Part shown: in pieces, positions 1 through 6,998 of the stretch
Position numbering within the stretch: the stretch's first letter is position 1
Layout: every line of letters starts with the position of its first letter
Source of the DNA: Lentisphaerota bacterium
Lineage (GTDB): Bacteria; Verrucomicrobiota; Lentisphaeria; Oligosphaerales; Oligosphaeraceae
Reading direction: 5' to 3'
DNA: 13,947 nucleotides
Assembly: GCA_012800625.1 (NCBI GenBank)
Contig: JAAZIY010000011.1
Location: 1 to 13,947, forward strand
Made by a program: the position numbers and the translations under genes
Notes under the pieces: generated by a model
Told to the model about the DNA's origin: nothing
The model's input: the letters and a program-made list of their open reading frames with translations, nothing else
Databases searched by the model: none

Positions 1-100
1 ACCCGATCGATACGTCCGATTCGTCCGATCGATATGTCCGATACGTCCGATTCGTCCGATCGATATGTCCGATACGTCCGATTCGTCCGATTTATATGCC
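1..100. repeat. 31-bp minisatellite built from GATNCGTCC-like units
   Basis: Two complete 31-bp units occupy 27-57 and 58-88. Each is GATCGATATGTCC followed by GATACGTCC and GATTCGTCC. A shortened unit lies at 5-26 and the array decays at 89-100. The 9-bp core (GAT, any base, CGTCC) is itself repeated inside the unit. The array may continue to the left of the window. A short reading frame starting at 34 only translates the repeat and is not a gene. Confidence 0.9.
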
Positions 101-125
101 AGATCGCCACGCCCGACCCCGTCAT

Positions 126-179
126 GAGCGCCACCCTGGGTAAAAGCCCCCCGAATCCGGTGCCCTGTAGGGGCGCCAC
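126..179 (+). repeat. Truncated copy of a dispersed structured repeat (second copy at 4912-5030)
   Basis: This stretch matches the reverse complement of about 4920-4975 with two substitutions and a 2-base length difference in a C run. Shared landmarks in order are GCGCCACCCTGGGTAAA, a C run, CGAATCCGG and GCCCTGTAGGGGCGCCAC. The other half of the element, which closes the CCCAGGGT/ACCCTGGG hairpin in the second copy, is absent here, so this looks like a partial copy. Confidence 0.85.
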
Positions 180-202
180 AAATCCGCTGGACGGCAGGAA
201 AC

Positions 203-240
203 GGGAGCGGGGAGCACGCTAAAACGTGTACTACGAACAT
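203..240 (+). repeat. Composite repeat copy 1: short GGGNNC tract plus CACG hairpin
   Basis: A short tract containing GGGAGC leads into GGGAGCACGCTAAAACGTG, then TACTACGAAC. In this copy the hairpin core is CACG-CTAAAA-CGTG (215-228). It differs from the other two copies by one base that shortens the stem. The same arrangement recurs at 315-376 and 421-475. Confidence 0.8.
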
Positions 241-242
241 GA

Positions 243-258
243 GCCGGCTAAAGCCGGC
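243..258. repeat. CTAAAG-core hairpin with a GCCGGC stem
   Basis: GCCGGC (243-248), TAAA loop (249-252) and GCCGGC (253-258) form a perfect 6-bp stem. It has the same CTAAAG centre as the neighbouring CACGCTAAAGCGTG hairpins but a different, self-complementary stem, so it looks like another member of one hairpin family. Confidence 0.75.
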
Positions 259-298
259 GGAGAACAACCCCTTTCAGGCTTAAGTTAACGCTAATAGG

Positions 299-315
299 CA
301 ATGCAGACGGCATTG
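299..315. repeat. Small hairpin CAATGC/GCATTG
   Basis: CAATGC (299-304), loop AGACG (305-309) and GCATTG (310-315) form a perfect 6-bp stem. It abuts the start of composite repeat copy 2. It could be a boundary of that element or an unrelated palindrome. Confidence 0.55.
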
Positions 316-376
316 GGTGCGGGTGCGGGTGCGGGAACGGGAACGGGGAGCACGCTAAAGCGTGTACTACATACAT
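315..376 (+). repeat. Composite repeat copy 2: five GGGNNC hexamers plus CTAAAG hairpin
   Basis: GGGTGC three times and GGGAAC twice (315-344) are followed by GGGGAG and the perfect hairpin CACGCTAAAGCGTG (351-364), then TACTACATAC. From the hairpin through TACTACATAC it is identical to copy 3, which lies exactly 100 bp downstream. The hexamer mix differs between copies, so the hexamers seem freer to change than the hairpin. Confidence 0.85.
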
Positions 377-394
377 AGGACGGGAGCTGGGAGC

Positions 395-412
395 GCCGGT
401 ATCCTTGCCGGC
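395..412. repeat. Hairpin GCCGG-N8-CCGGC
   Basis: GCCGG (395-399) pairs with CCGGC (408-412) across TATCCTTG. It lies between composite copies 2 and 3 inside the phrase GGGAGCGCCGGTATCC. It is a further hairpin type in the repeat island. Confidence 0.6.
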
Positions 413-420
413 ATAGAGCC

Positions 421-475
421 GGGAACGGGAGCGGGAGCGGGTGCGGGGAGCACGCTAAAGCGTGTACTACATACG
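421..475 (+). repeat. Composite repeat copy 3: four GGGNNC hexamers plus CTAAAG hairpin
   Basis: GGGAAC, GGGAGC, GGGAGC and GGGTGC (421-444) lead into GGGGAG and the perfect hairpin CACGCTAAAGCGTG (451-464), then TACTACATAC. This is the last copy before the unique sequence upstream of the gene at 809. Confidence 0.85.
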
Positions 476-808
476 GAAATCTTTACGGACAAGCAAATCT
501 GCCGAGAGAGTAGCGTCTTGAATTTGCCCAGCCAGATTCAGACTCTCGTTACAATTAAAATTAAATACAGGCGCTTGCCGCGAGAATGCCGCCATGCAGC
601 AAGGGCAAAAAATAGAAAAAAACGCCCCTAACCCCGCTGTGCCCGGATTCCGGAATGAAAAAACCTGAATAAGTGAACACAGCAGGACGAAAATTTGATT
701 CCGCAAGGCTGTTGAACCGGCCTGCCGATTTAAAAGGAACCCCCGTCGTCATTATATTAGGTGGGAATTTGTTACCGCACCAACAAGTCATTTACATTAA
801 GATAGAAA
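476..808. other. Non-coding stretch upstream of the glycosidase-like gene
   Basis: I find no convincing gene here. Short open frames on both strands carry no recognisable protein features and no ribosome binding sites. A TATATT at 753-758, inside CATTATATTA (750-759), could be a -10 element for the gene at 809. The same 10-mer occurs at the proposed pckG promoter (8838-8847), but no good -35 hexamer stands 16-18 bp upstream here. Confidence 0.4.
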
Positions 809-2836
809 ATGGCCGACATGGAAAACTATCGTATGGTCAGCTGGTGGTTGCGCAAAGATGCACTGCCCTGGCCGAATGAAGCTCTTCAAGATCAGTTCCG
901 CCGTCGGGCAGATCAACTGGCAAAAGCCGGCGCTAATTCGGCGATCATTTTCGGAGCGCATTTTCGCTGGGATTTTTGCAGGGTGTGGGAACCGTTGCAT
1001 GCGCTGATCCGCTTTGTCGCAGATGAATTGCATTCACGCAACATCATTCTCTTTGATCATCATTCTTCGGTTCTAACCTGCTATTACAATCGCGATCCAG
1101 AACGTTTTGAACACACCTATAGCAATCATCGACAGGTGCTCATTTCACCGCCAGCCAGTGCCCCCTTGCCGGAGAATGAACTTGATGACTGGAAAATGAT
1201 CGATGTCATGACCGGCTTTCCTGCTTTCCTTCCTCAGTATGGTGCCCAGGAATTCTGCATGAACAACCTGGACTTTGCCGCCGCTTATGCGAATTATGTG
1301 CGGCGCCTGGTTGCAGATACAGGTATCGACGGGCTGATGAGCGATGACGCCGTATTTTATCCACGGTTCCGGTCTTGCGGCTGCCGGCATTGCCGGCAGC
1401 GTTTTTTCCGGGAATACGGTCATGTCCTGCCACCCGTAGACAATCTTGACTTCTGGGGAAACTGGAAGAATTCTGCCTGGCGTAACTGGGTGCAGATGCG
1501 TTTTCAAACGACCCAGGATTTTTTTGCCCGGATTACTGCAGCTGTGCCGCCCGGCATGCGCCTGATGAGCTGTTGCTCCGGCTGTGCCAACGCTGGTGCG
1601 AATGCTTCCGCTTTGTCATATCTCGATTTCATTGCCGGAGGGGCCAATACTGTCATGCTGGAAATGTGTGGTAATACACCCGGAGCAAACGGCACGCTCA
1701 ACTCGCAACTGGCTTCCCAGGCAAATCTGCTCGGCATTGCCCGCCAGAACCATCTGCCCTGTATCGGACTGGGTTATGGCTTCTCAGAAGATGCGGCCCG
1801 CTGCGTCTGGGCTTTCAATAAATTTCTAGGCTCGGGGATGTGGTTTTCGTCCTTGGTCCACCGGCTGGGACTACCTGACGAAGATATGAAAGCAATGCCA
1901 GATGATTCTGAGCTTCTGGGCGAAACTTTTCAGGCGGAATTGCGCTTCAAAGATTGGTTTCAGGGTGACAGTGCCGCAGAAATCGCCGTCTTCTACTCAA
2001 CGGCGACGCAACGCTTCTATGGTGGACAGCAGAATGACTTTGCGGCTGATTACGCTGCTCTTTGCCAGGATTTGTTTGCACGTGGATACGATGCCAATGT
2101 GGAACTTACGATGCCGTCGGTCGAAACCTCTCCATACTCAATATTGCTGGTGCCATCTGCTGCTTGTATGTCGGTAGAGGAGGAGGCCAGCCTGTTGGCC
2201 TGGGTCGATGCCGGTCGACGAGCCATTGTTCTGGGGCCGACAGGATTTTTCGACGAGTGGGGGAACCGCCGTCAGTTGAGTTTTGCTGACAGCTTTGGCG
2301 TGCCGGTGACCTTACCTGATTTGGAACGGGTCCCGTTGTTTCCCGACAATTGCTACAGAGCCGTAACCGCTGCTGAATGTCTCTCCAGCCGGGAGTATTG
2401 GATGCCCCGCCCCGGTCTGTGCTGGTTTCTGGAACGCTCTCGCGAGGGGCTTCCTGTCTCTGCGGCAGAGTTTTTGCAAGAGCAGATGCCAGCCACCGTG
2501 CCTGACGGCTGGTACTGCCGTAAATACCATGACCGTCACGGCAGGCTGCTGCTGCATTTTTTGGCCGGAGAGTACGCCCAGGAACTGGATTGCCTCTTGG
2601 AATCCCGCCGCGATCCTAACTCACCTGCTTATCGAACGTTACGGATTGTGAAGAGAATCCGCCCGGCCAGCGGTGTGACTCGCAGGATTACGTTGAGAGT
2701 TCCGTCAGGCTGCAAGACTGCGGAGCTGCTTCTGCCATTATTCAAACTGAGTTCCCGCGCGCTGGCACCTTATGATGGCACAGTTTCCTTTATGGTGCCG
2801 GGGGATTGCGGTTATTTCCTCGTCAGGTTTTCGTAA
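809..2836 (+). CDS. Glycoside hydrolase-like protein (TIM barrel plus trimerisation-like Rossmann domain)
   Basis: The frame encodes 675 residues with no signal peptide or membrane segment, so the product is probably cytoplasmic. Residues about 10-370 read like a glycosidase TIM barrel of the GH42-like type. DGLMSDD (174-180) is followed by CGCRHC (190-195) and a RFFREYG segment, the 'DG-x-x-x-D-D ... C-x-C-x-x-C ... F-x-x-Y-G' pattern I associate with uncharacterised GH42-like proteins. Residues about 390-490 (AEIAVFYST through GPTGFFDEWG) resemble the Rossmann-type trimerisation domain of GH42 beta-galactosidases. A C-terminal beta-rich tail ends at FLVRFS. Catalytic acids cannot be assigned safely; D179/D180 and the Glu in VMLEMCG are candidates. 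No clear Shine-Dalgarno precedes ATG 809, and ATG 818 or 833 are possible starts. Codon choice is less G/C-ending than in the pckG gene. The substrate is unknown and the GH assignment is inferred from pattern only. Confidence 0.65.
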   Translation: MADMENYRMVSWWLRKDALPWPNEALQDQFRRRADQLAKAGANSAIIFGAHFRWDFCRVWEPLHALIRFVADELHSRNIILFDHHSSVLTCYYNRDPERFEHTYSNHRQVLISPPASAPLPENELDDWKMIDVMTGFPAFLPQYGAQEFCMNNLDFAAAYANYVRRLVADTGIDGLMSDDAVFYPRFRSCGCRHCRQRFFREYGHVLPPVDNLDFWGNWKNSAWRNWVQMRFQTTQDFFARITAAVPPGMRLMSCCSGCANAGANASALSYLDFIAGGANTVMLEMCGNTPGANGTLNSQLASQANLLGIARQNHLPCIGLGYGFSEDAARCVWAFNKFLGSGMWFSSLVHRLGLPDEDMKAMPDDSELLGETFQAELRFKDWFQGDSAAEIAVFYSTATQRFYGGQQNDFAADYAALCQDLFARGYDANVELTMPSVETSPYSILLVPSAACMSVEEEASLLAWVDAGRRAIVLGPTGFFDEWGNRRQLSFADSFGVPVTLPDLERVPLFPDNCYRAVTAAECLSSREYWMPRPGLCWFLERSREGLPVSAAEFLQEQMPATVPDGWYCRKYHDRHGRLLLHFLAGEYAQELDCLLESRRDPNSPAYRTLRIVKRIRPASGVTRRITLRVPSGCKTAELLLPLFKLSSRALAPYDGTVSFMVPGDCGYFLVRFS

Positions 2837-2881
2837 GATTCAGAGAACAGATTGTTTGAAATCTTGCAATTTTGGTTCTCT

Positions 2882-2922
2882 CTTAGTGTTCTTTTGTGTA
2901 CCTTCGTGTGCCTTTGTGGTTT
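2882..2922 (+). repeat. CTTNGTGT decamer array, copy A
   Basis: Four degenerate units follow one another: CTTAGTGTT, CTTTTGTGTAC, CTTCGTGTGC and CTTTGTGGTT. The period is about 10 bp. The array sits between two convergent genes (stops at 2836 and 2945). Related arrays lie at 8650-8693 and 11378-11411. There is no good rho-independent terminator in this 108-bp gap. Confidence 0.8.
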
Positions 2923-2944
2923 CAGGGCTTTTTGGCCTGGGCGT

Positions 2945-3988
2945 TTATTGTGCTCCGGCCTTGATTTTGCTCCAGAGCTCGTTGCGCAACAGCTTGCCGG
3001 CGGGGGTCGGTTCGCGCGTGAAAGCCGATTTTTCCAGGAGCTTGTCTTCTACAAAAATAGACTTGTTGTTTTTGATTTCCTCGCTGAGCAGCGGATATGC
3101 GGCCAGGTTGGGGCATCTGTAGTAGCAGTATTCGGTATTGTCGGCGGCGTTTTGGCCCTCGTGGAGGAAATTGATAAATTGCTGCGCCAGCTCCGGGTTG
3201 CCGGCCTGTGCGGGCACGACCATGACATCGCAGCTGAGCATGCTACCCTCCTCGGGGATGACGAAATCGAGCTCCTCGGGATTTTCCTCGATGGCCTGCA
3301 TGACGTCTCCGGAGTATCCCATGACCAGATGGAACTCGCCGCTAGCCAGCCCGTTCTTATACTGCTCATTTTCGAATTTAGCGGCATTGGCGCGCCATTT
3401 CATGATTAGCTTCCTGGCCTCTTCGAGGACCTCGGGCTCGACGCTATTGGCGTCTTTTCCGAGCACCAGCAATGCCGCTCCGATGACTTCGACCTGGTCG
3501 TCCAGCAGTGTCATGCGTCCTTTGACGGCGCTGTCCTCGAGCATATTCCAGCTGGGTTTAAACTGCGGCAGCTTCTTTTTATTATAGCCCAGGCCGGTGT
3601 AGCTCAGCATATAGGGCACGGAGTAGGCGCATTCCGGATCGGGCATCATCTGCAGTATGGTCGGGTCCAGGTTTTTCAGGTTAGGCATCAGGGCATGGTT
3701 CAAAGGCATAAGCATCTGGTCCTGCACCATCAGCTCGACGATATAATGGCTAGGCACAATTAGATCGTAGCCGCTCGCTCCGGCCTTCAGCTTGGCATAC
3801 ATCTGCTCGTTGGAGTCAAAGGTGTCATACACCACGCGGCAGTCGAATTGCTTCTCGAATGCCTTGATCAAATCAGGCGAGACATAGTCGGCCCAGCAGT
3901 AGAGATGCAAAACCTGGCGCTGTTTCCAGCAGGAGGAAAGCAGGACTGCGGCTGACAGAAAAATAGCGGCAAGTAAGAGTTTACGCAT
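2945..3988 (-). CDS. PotD-like periplasmic/lipoprotein substrate-binding protein (spermidine/putrescine family)
   Basis: This 347-residue protein starts with a lipoprotein signal: a hydrophobic run followed by the lipobox LSSC with Cys at 20, so the mature form should be membrane-anchored outside the cytoplasm. Family landmarks are CWADY (31-35), SNEQMYAKL (59-67), YDLIVPSHY (74-82), LLDDQVEVIGAAL (161-173), MGYSGDVMQA (223-232) and CPNLAAYPLL (292-301), all in PotD order and at PotD length. The start has a Shine-Dalgarno-like AAAAAGG about 7 nt upstream. By my alignment to E. coli PotD, two pocket tryptophans are replaced: W229 by Tyr 225 and W255 by Ser 252. Asp 254 matches D257. No potA, potB or potC permease or ATPase gene is adjacent, so it is an orphan in this window. 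The ligand may be a polyamine or another cation. Its upstream neighbour on the same strand is the FabG-like gene, 94 bp away. Confidence 0.88.
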   Translation of the reverse strand: MRKLLLAAIFLSAAVLLSSCWKQRQVLHLYCWADYVSPDLIKAFEKQFDCRVVYDTFDSNEQMYAKLKAGASGYDLIVPSHYIVELMVQDQMLMPLNHALMPNLKNLDPTILQMMPDPECAYSVPYMLSYTGLGYNKKKLPQFKPSWNMLEDSAVKGRMTLLDDQVEVIGAALLVLGKDANSVEPEVLEEARKLIMKWRANAAKFENEQYKNGLASGEFHLVMGYSGDVMQAIEENPEELDFVIPEEGSMLSCDVMVVPAQAGNPELAQQFINFLHEGQNAADNTEYCYYRCPNLAAYPLLSEEIKNNKSIFVEDKLLEKSAFTREPTPAGKLLRNELWSKIKAGAQ

Positions 3989-4082
3989 CAGGGCACCTTT
4001 TTAATCCATGCATTAGGGGTTGTTGTTTCTGTTTTTATGTATCTGGCTGAGGCCAGCTATTCATTGTTATAGTCAGGTTGTT

Positions 4083-4829
4083 TCACAGTCCGCCGGATAG
4101 TTCCAGCTCTATGCCGCTGGCATATGCGGCCTGCGCGCTAGCCAGGTAAAGCACGGCGTCGGCCACCTCGGCGGGCTGGCCGAAGCGTCGCATAGGTACC
4201 ATGTCCTTGTAGGCCTTGAGTTGTTCGGCGCTCAGGTCGGCGATGAAATCGGTGTCAATGAATCCCGGGGAGACGCAATTGACGGTGATTTTGCGCCTGG
4301 CCAGCTCTTTGGACATGGATTTGCACATGGCCAGCAGACCGGCTTTGGAGGCGGCGTAATTAGCTTGTCCGGCAAAGCCCAGCCGTCCCACCGGGGAAGT
4401 GACAAATATAATGCGTCCGTAACGTTTTTGCAGCATACGCAGGCTGGCCAGCTTGGCCATGTTAAAGGCGCCGTCCAGGTTGACTTGCAGAACCTGCCTC
4501 CAGGCCTGCGGCGGCATCATAGCTACTACGGCATCCTGACGTATGCCGGCACAGTTCACCATGATATCAAGCTGCTCGTGTTGCTTGTCAAAGCTCTCGA
4601 AGAAACTATTTACCTGTTCATAGTCAGCCACATCGAAGCAGCGCAGCTGCAGCTTGTCGGCCAGTTTTCCCTGGCTCTGGGCAAACTGTTCGGCGGCGCT
4701 CTGATTGCCGGCGTAGGTGGCCAGCACCTGGGCGCCGGCCTGCAAAAACGCGGCGCTGACCGCGGCTCCTATGCCACGCGTGCCGCCGGTGACGATGGCG
4801 GTCTGTCCGCTAAAATCAAATTTAATCAT
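4083..4829 (-). CDS. fabG: FabG-like short-chain dehydrogenase (3-oxoacyl-ACP reductase family)
   Basis: This is a classical NADPH-type SDR of 248 residues, the usual FabG length. The dinucleotide-binding motif is TGGTRGIG (14-21) and NCAG is at 92-95. The catalytic set is Asn 117, Ser 145, Tyr 158 and Lys 162 within the FabG-style GQANYAASKAG. PG-x-I-x-T-D (188-194) follows. FabG reduces 3-oxoacyl-ACP in fatty-acid elongation. I chose ATG 4829 because the sequence just before it contains GAGG 6 nt upstream. A longer frame exists only through a TTG at 4841, which would put that Shine-Dalgarno inside the gene. The C-terminal end reads ELELSGGL where many FabGs have a V-[DN]-GG segment. No acpP, fabD or fabF lies nearby, so the exact substrate is inferred; it could be a related SDR reductase. 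Confidence 0.85.
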   Translation of the reverse strand: MIKFDFSGQTAIVTGGTRGIGAAVSAAFLQAGAQVLATYAGNQSAAEQFAQSQGKLADKLQLRCFDVADYEQVNSFFESFDKQHEQLDIMVNCAGIRQDAVVAMMPPQAWRQVLQVNLDGAFNMAKLASLRMLQKRYGRIIFVTSPVGRLGFAGQANYAASKAGLLAMCKSMSKELARRKITVNCVSPGFIDTDFIADLSAEQLKAYKDMVPMRRFGQPAEVADAVLYLASAQAAYASGIELELSGGL

Positions 4830-4911
4830 GTATGGCCTCAAATAACAAGCTGCCGAATTGCCGGCTTTTACATTGCCTTAGACCCCATCCAAAAAGGTCA
4901 TAACGCCGAAG

Positions 4912-5030
4912 AGCCGTTAGTGGCGCCCCTACAGGGCGCCGGATTCGGGGGGGGCCTTTACCCAGGGTGGCGCTCGGCCTGCGGCCTCGCTTACCCTGGG
5001 CTTTATTAGGTTGCCCCTTCGGGGCGCCAA
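4912..5030 (-). repeat. Dispersed structured repeat, fuller copy, with three hairpins
   Basis: The 280-bp gap between glnS and the FabG-like gene is mostly this element. Hairpin 1 is GGCGCCC (4922-4928), loop CTACA, GGGCGCC (4934-4940). Hairpin 2 pairs CCCAGGGT (4961-4968) with ACCCTGGG (4993-5000) and encloses GGCC-TGC-GGCC. Hairpin 3 is GCCCC-TTC-GGGGC (5013-5025), followed by GCC. The reverse complement of about 4920-4975 matches 126-179. It has no T-run typical of a terminator, though the folded RNA could still protect or end the glnS transcript. Confidence 0.85.
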
Positions 5031-5109
5031 ATGGACTGAATCCCAGAGAAAAATCAGAATTTCAGCAAAAAATTACGTTTTTCATGCAATTTAATCGCTT
5101 TTTTTTGCC

Positions 5110-6834
5110 TCAGTTGTGTTTCTTCTCAATTTTTGCCCAGCTGTCGCGCAGTGGCACGGTGCGGTTGAAGACGGCTTTTTCGCCGGGTTTATGCTCGTGT
5201 CGGTCGCTGCAGAAATAGCCTACTCTTTCGAACTGCACGCGGGACTCCGGCGGCAGCTCGAGCAGGGCCGGCTCCAGCTTGCAGTCTCTCAGCGTTGTCA
5301 GCGAGTCGGCGTTCAGGTTGGCCATGTAATCCTGTCCCTCTTCGCAGTCATCCGGGTTTTCGCATTTGAACAGGCGGTCGTAGAGCCTGAGTTCGGCTGC
5401 GACCGCGTGGCTGGCCTCCACCCAATGTATGGTTCCCCTCACGCGGCGTCCGTCCGGCGCCGAGCCGCCTCGGGTTTCCGGGTCATAAGTACAGACCAGC
5501 TCAGTTATGTTGCCCTGCTCGTCTTTCTTCACTTCCTGGCAGGTCAGGAAGTAAGCCCAGCGCAGTCGCACCTCGGCGCCTGGCGAGAGGCGGTAGTACT
5601 TGCGCGGGGCCACTTCCCGGAAGTCGTCCTGTTCAATGTAGATTTCGCGCCCAAAAGGTATCTTGCGGCTACCCAGCTCGGGTTTTTCAGGGTTGTTAAG
5701 CGCCTCCAGCCATTCGATTTGCCCTTCGGGATAATTGCTGATGCTTACTTTCAGCGGATTAAGCACTGCCATGTAGCGGTCGGCATTTTTATTCAGGTCT
5801 TCGCGCAGGCAATTCTCCAGCAAAGCCACCTCGGTGACTCCGCTGAATTTGGTAATGCCGAGCTGCTGCACGAAGCTGCGTATGGCCTCGGGGGTATAGC
5901 CTCGTCGTCGCAGGCCGCACAATGTAGGCATGCGCGGATCATCCCAGCCACTCACCTTTTTTTCTGCGACCAGGCGCATCAGCTTGCGTTTGCTCATGAC
6001 GGTATAGGTCAGGTTTAGCCTGGAGAACTCTATCTGTCTGGGTCTATGCACGGGCAGCGGTTCTAGGAACCACTCGTACAGCGGTCGGTGTATTTCGAAT
6101 TCCAGGGTACAGAATGAGTGTGTGATTCCCTCGATGGAGTCTTCCAGTCCGTGCGCCCAGTCATACATGGGATAGATGCACCATTGATTTCCGCTGCGGT
6201 GGTGCTCCATATGCAGGATGCGGTACATTACCGGGTCACGCATATGCACGTTGGGTGAGTTCATGTCTATTTTAGCGCGCAGCACCTTGCTGCCATTGGG
6301 AAACTCGCCTTGGCGCATGCGCTCGAACAGGTCCAGGCTTTCCGCCATGCTGCGTTCCCGCCAGGGGCTGGGTTTTCCCGGCTCGGTCAGGCTGCCTCGG
6401 TTTTGACGTATTTCCTCGGCGCTCTGCTCATCCACGTATGCCAATCCCAGTTTTATCATATCCACGGCGTAATCGTACATTTGCTGGAAATAGTCCGAGG
6501 CATAGCGTGTAGGCCCGTCCCATGCAAATCCCAGCCAGCGCAGGTCTTCCTCGATGGCCTGCACGTATTCGATATCTTCCTTGCCTGGGTTGGTGTCATC
6601 CATGCGCAGGTAGCATTTGCCGCCGTATTCGGCGGCGATGCCGAAGTCAATGCAAATAGCCTTGGCATGGCCTATGTGCAGATAGCCGTTGGGTTCGGGC
6701 GGAAAACGCGTGCGTATCTCTTCAGGCTTGTATTTGCCGCTGCGAATATCCTCGTTGACAATGGCGCGGATAAAATCGACCGGCGCGTTTTCCGTGCCGC
6801 TGCTGATGTTGTTGGCTGTGCTGTTATCTGACAT
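5110..6834 (-). CDS. glnS: Glutaminyl-tRNA synthetase
   Basis: Class I synthetase charging tRNA-Gln with glutamine directly, in the cytoplasm. The 574 residues are close to the roughly 554 of E. coli GlnRS, with a short N-terminal tail of about 18 polar residues. FPPEPNGYLHIGHAKAI (44-60) carries the HIGH motif at 53-56. MDDTNP is at 78-83, YPMYDWAHGLEDSIEGITHS at 221-240, and the KMSKS-equivalent MSKRKL at 280-285. The rest is the GlnRS-type beta-barrel anticodon-binding region. YPMYDWAH and MSKRK favour GlnRS over non-discriminating GluRS. ATG 6834 has AGG 8 nt upstream. It is separated from the upstream rubrerythrin gene by a hairpin terminator and from the downstream FabG-like gene by a repeat-filled gap, so it is probably transcribed alone. 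Confidence 0.97.
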   Translation of the reverse strand: MSDNSTANNISSGTENAPVDFIRAIVNEDIRSGKYKPEEIRTRFPPEPNGYLHIGHAKAICIDFGIAAEYGGKCYLRMDDTNPGKEDIEYVQAIEEDLRWLGFAWDGPTRYASDYFQQMYDYAVDMIKLGLAYVDEQSAEEIRQNRGSLTEPGKPSPWRERSMAESLDLFERMRQGEFPNGSKVLRAKIDMNSPNVHMRDPVMYRILHMEHHRSGNQWCIYPMYDWAHGLEDSIEGITHSFCTLEFEIHRPLYEWFLEPLPVHRPRQIEFSRLNLTYTVMSKRKLMRLVAEKKVSGWDDPRMPTLCGLRRRGYTPEAIRSFVQQLGITKFSGVTEVALLENCLREDLNKNADRYMAVLNPLKVSISNYPEGQIEWLEALNNPEKPELGSRKIPFGREIYIEQDDFREVAPRKYYRLSPGAEVRLRWAYFLTCQEVKKDEQGNITELVCTYDPETRGGSAPDGRRVRGTIHWVEASHAVAAELRLYDRLFKCENPDDCEEGQDYMANLNADSLTTLRDCKLEPALLELPPESRVQFERVGYFCSDRHEHKPGEKAVFNRTVPLRDSWAKIEKKHN

Positions 6835-6925
6835 CGCTGGACCTAAATGGGCAATTCGAGCCGAAAGACGCCCTGCGCTTTTCGTTTTGTTTTGCCGTGA
6901 ATTACAGATTGGGTTTTTTATGAAG

Positions 6926-6966
6926 AAACGACCCCATCCGAAGGCTGTCTCGAATGGGGTCGTTTT
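6926..6966 (-). terminator. Terminator-like hairpin between rubrerythrin and glnS
   Basis: AAACGACCCCAT (6926-6937) and ATGGGGTCGTTT (6954-6965) form a perfect 12-bp stem with a 16-base loop. On the minus strand it lies just after the rubrerythrin stop, and the 3' arm ends in TTT followed by CTTCAT. The plus strand ends in TTTT, so it could work both ways. Most likely it ends the rubrerythrin transcript before glnS. Confidence 0.8.
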
Positions 6967-6998
6967 CAGTAATTATGCCATGACTGAGTTTCGGCCAC

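Noticed and set aside
34..222. 62-codon open frame beginning MSDTSDSSDRYV
   Set aside because: It translates the 31-bp minisatellite and the truncated dispersed repeat; no ribosome binding site and low-complexity product.
647..656. ATTCCGGAAT palindrome as an operator
   Set aside because: A lone 10-bp palindrome with no second copy or promoter context.
2844..2854. AGAACAGATTG shared with 8730-8740
   Set aside because: The match does not extend beyond 11 bp, and such matches are expected by chance among all pairs in a 14-kb window.
4043..4056. CTGGC-TGAG-GCCAG hairpin downstream of the FabG-like gene as its terminator
   Set aside because: Only 5 bp of stem and no T run after it on the minus strand.
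4221..5009. 262-codon plus-strand frame over the FabG-like gene and the repeat
   Set aside because: It is antisense to a well-supported SDR gene and runs through the hairpin repeat; its product shows no recognisable domain.
5116..6018. 300-codon plus-strand frame over glnS
   Set aside because: Antisense shadow of glnS with no independent support.
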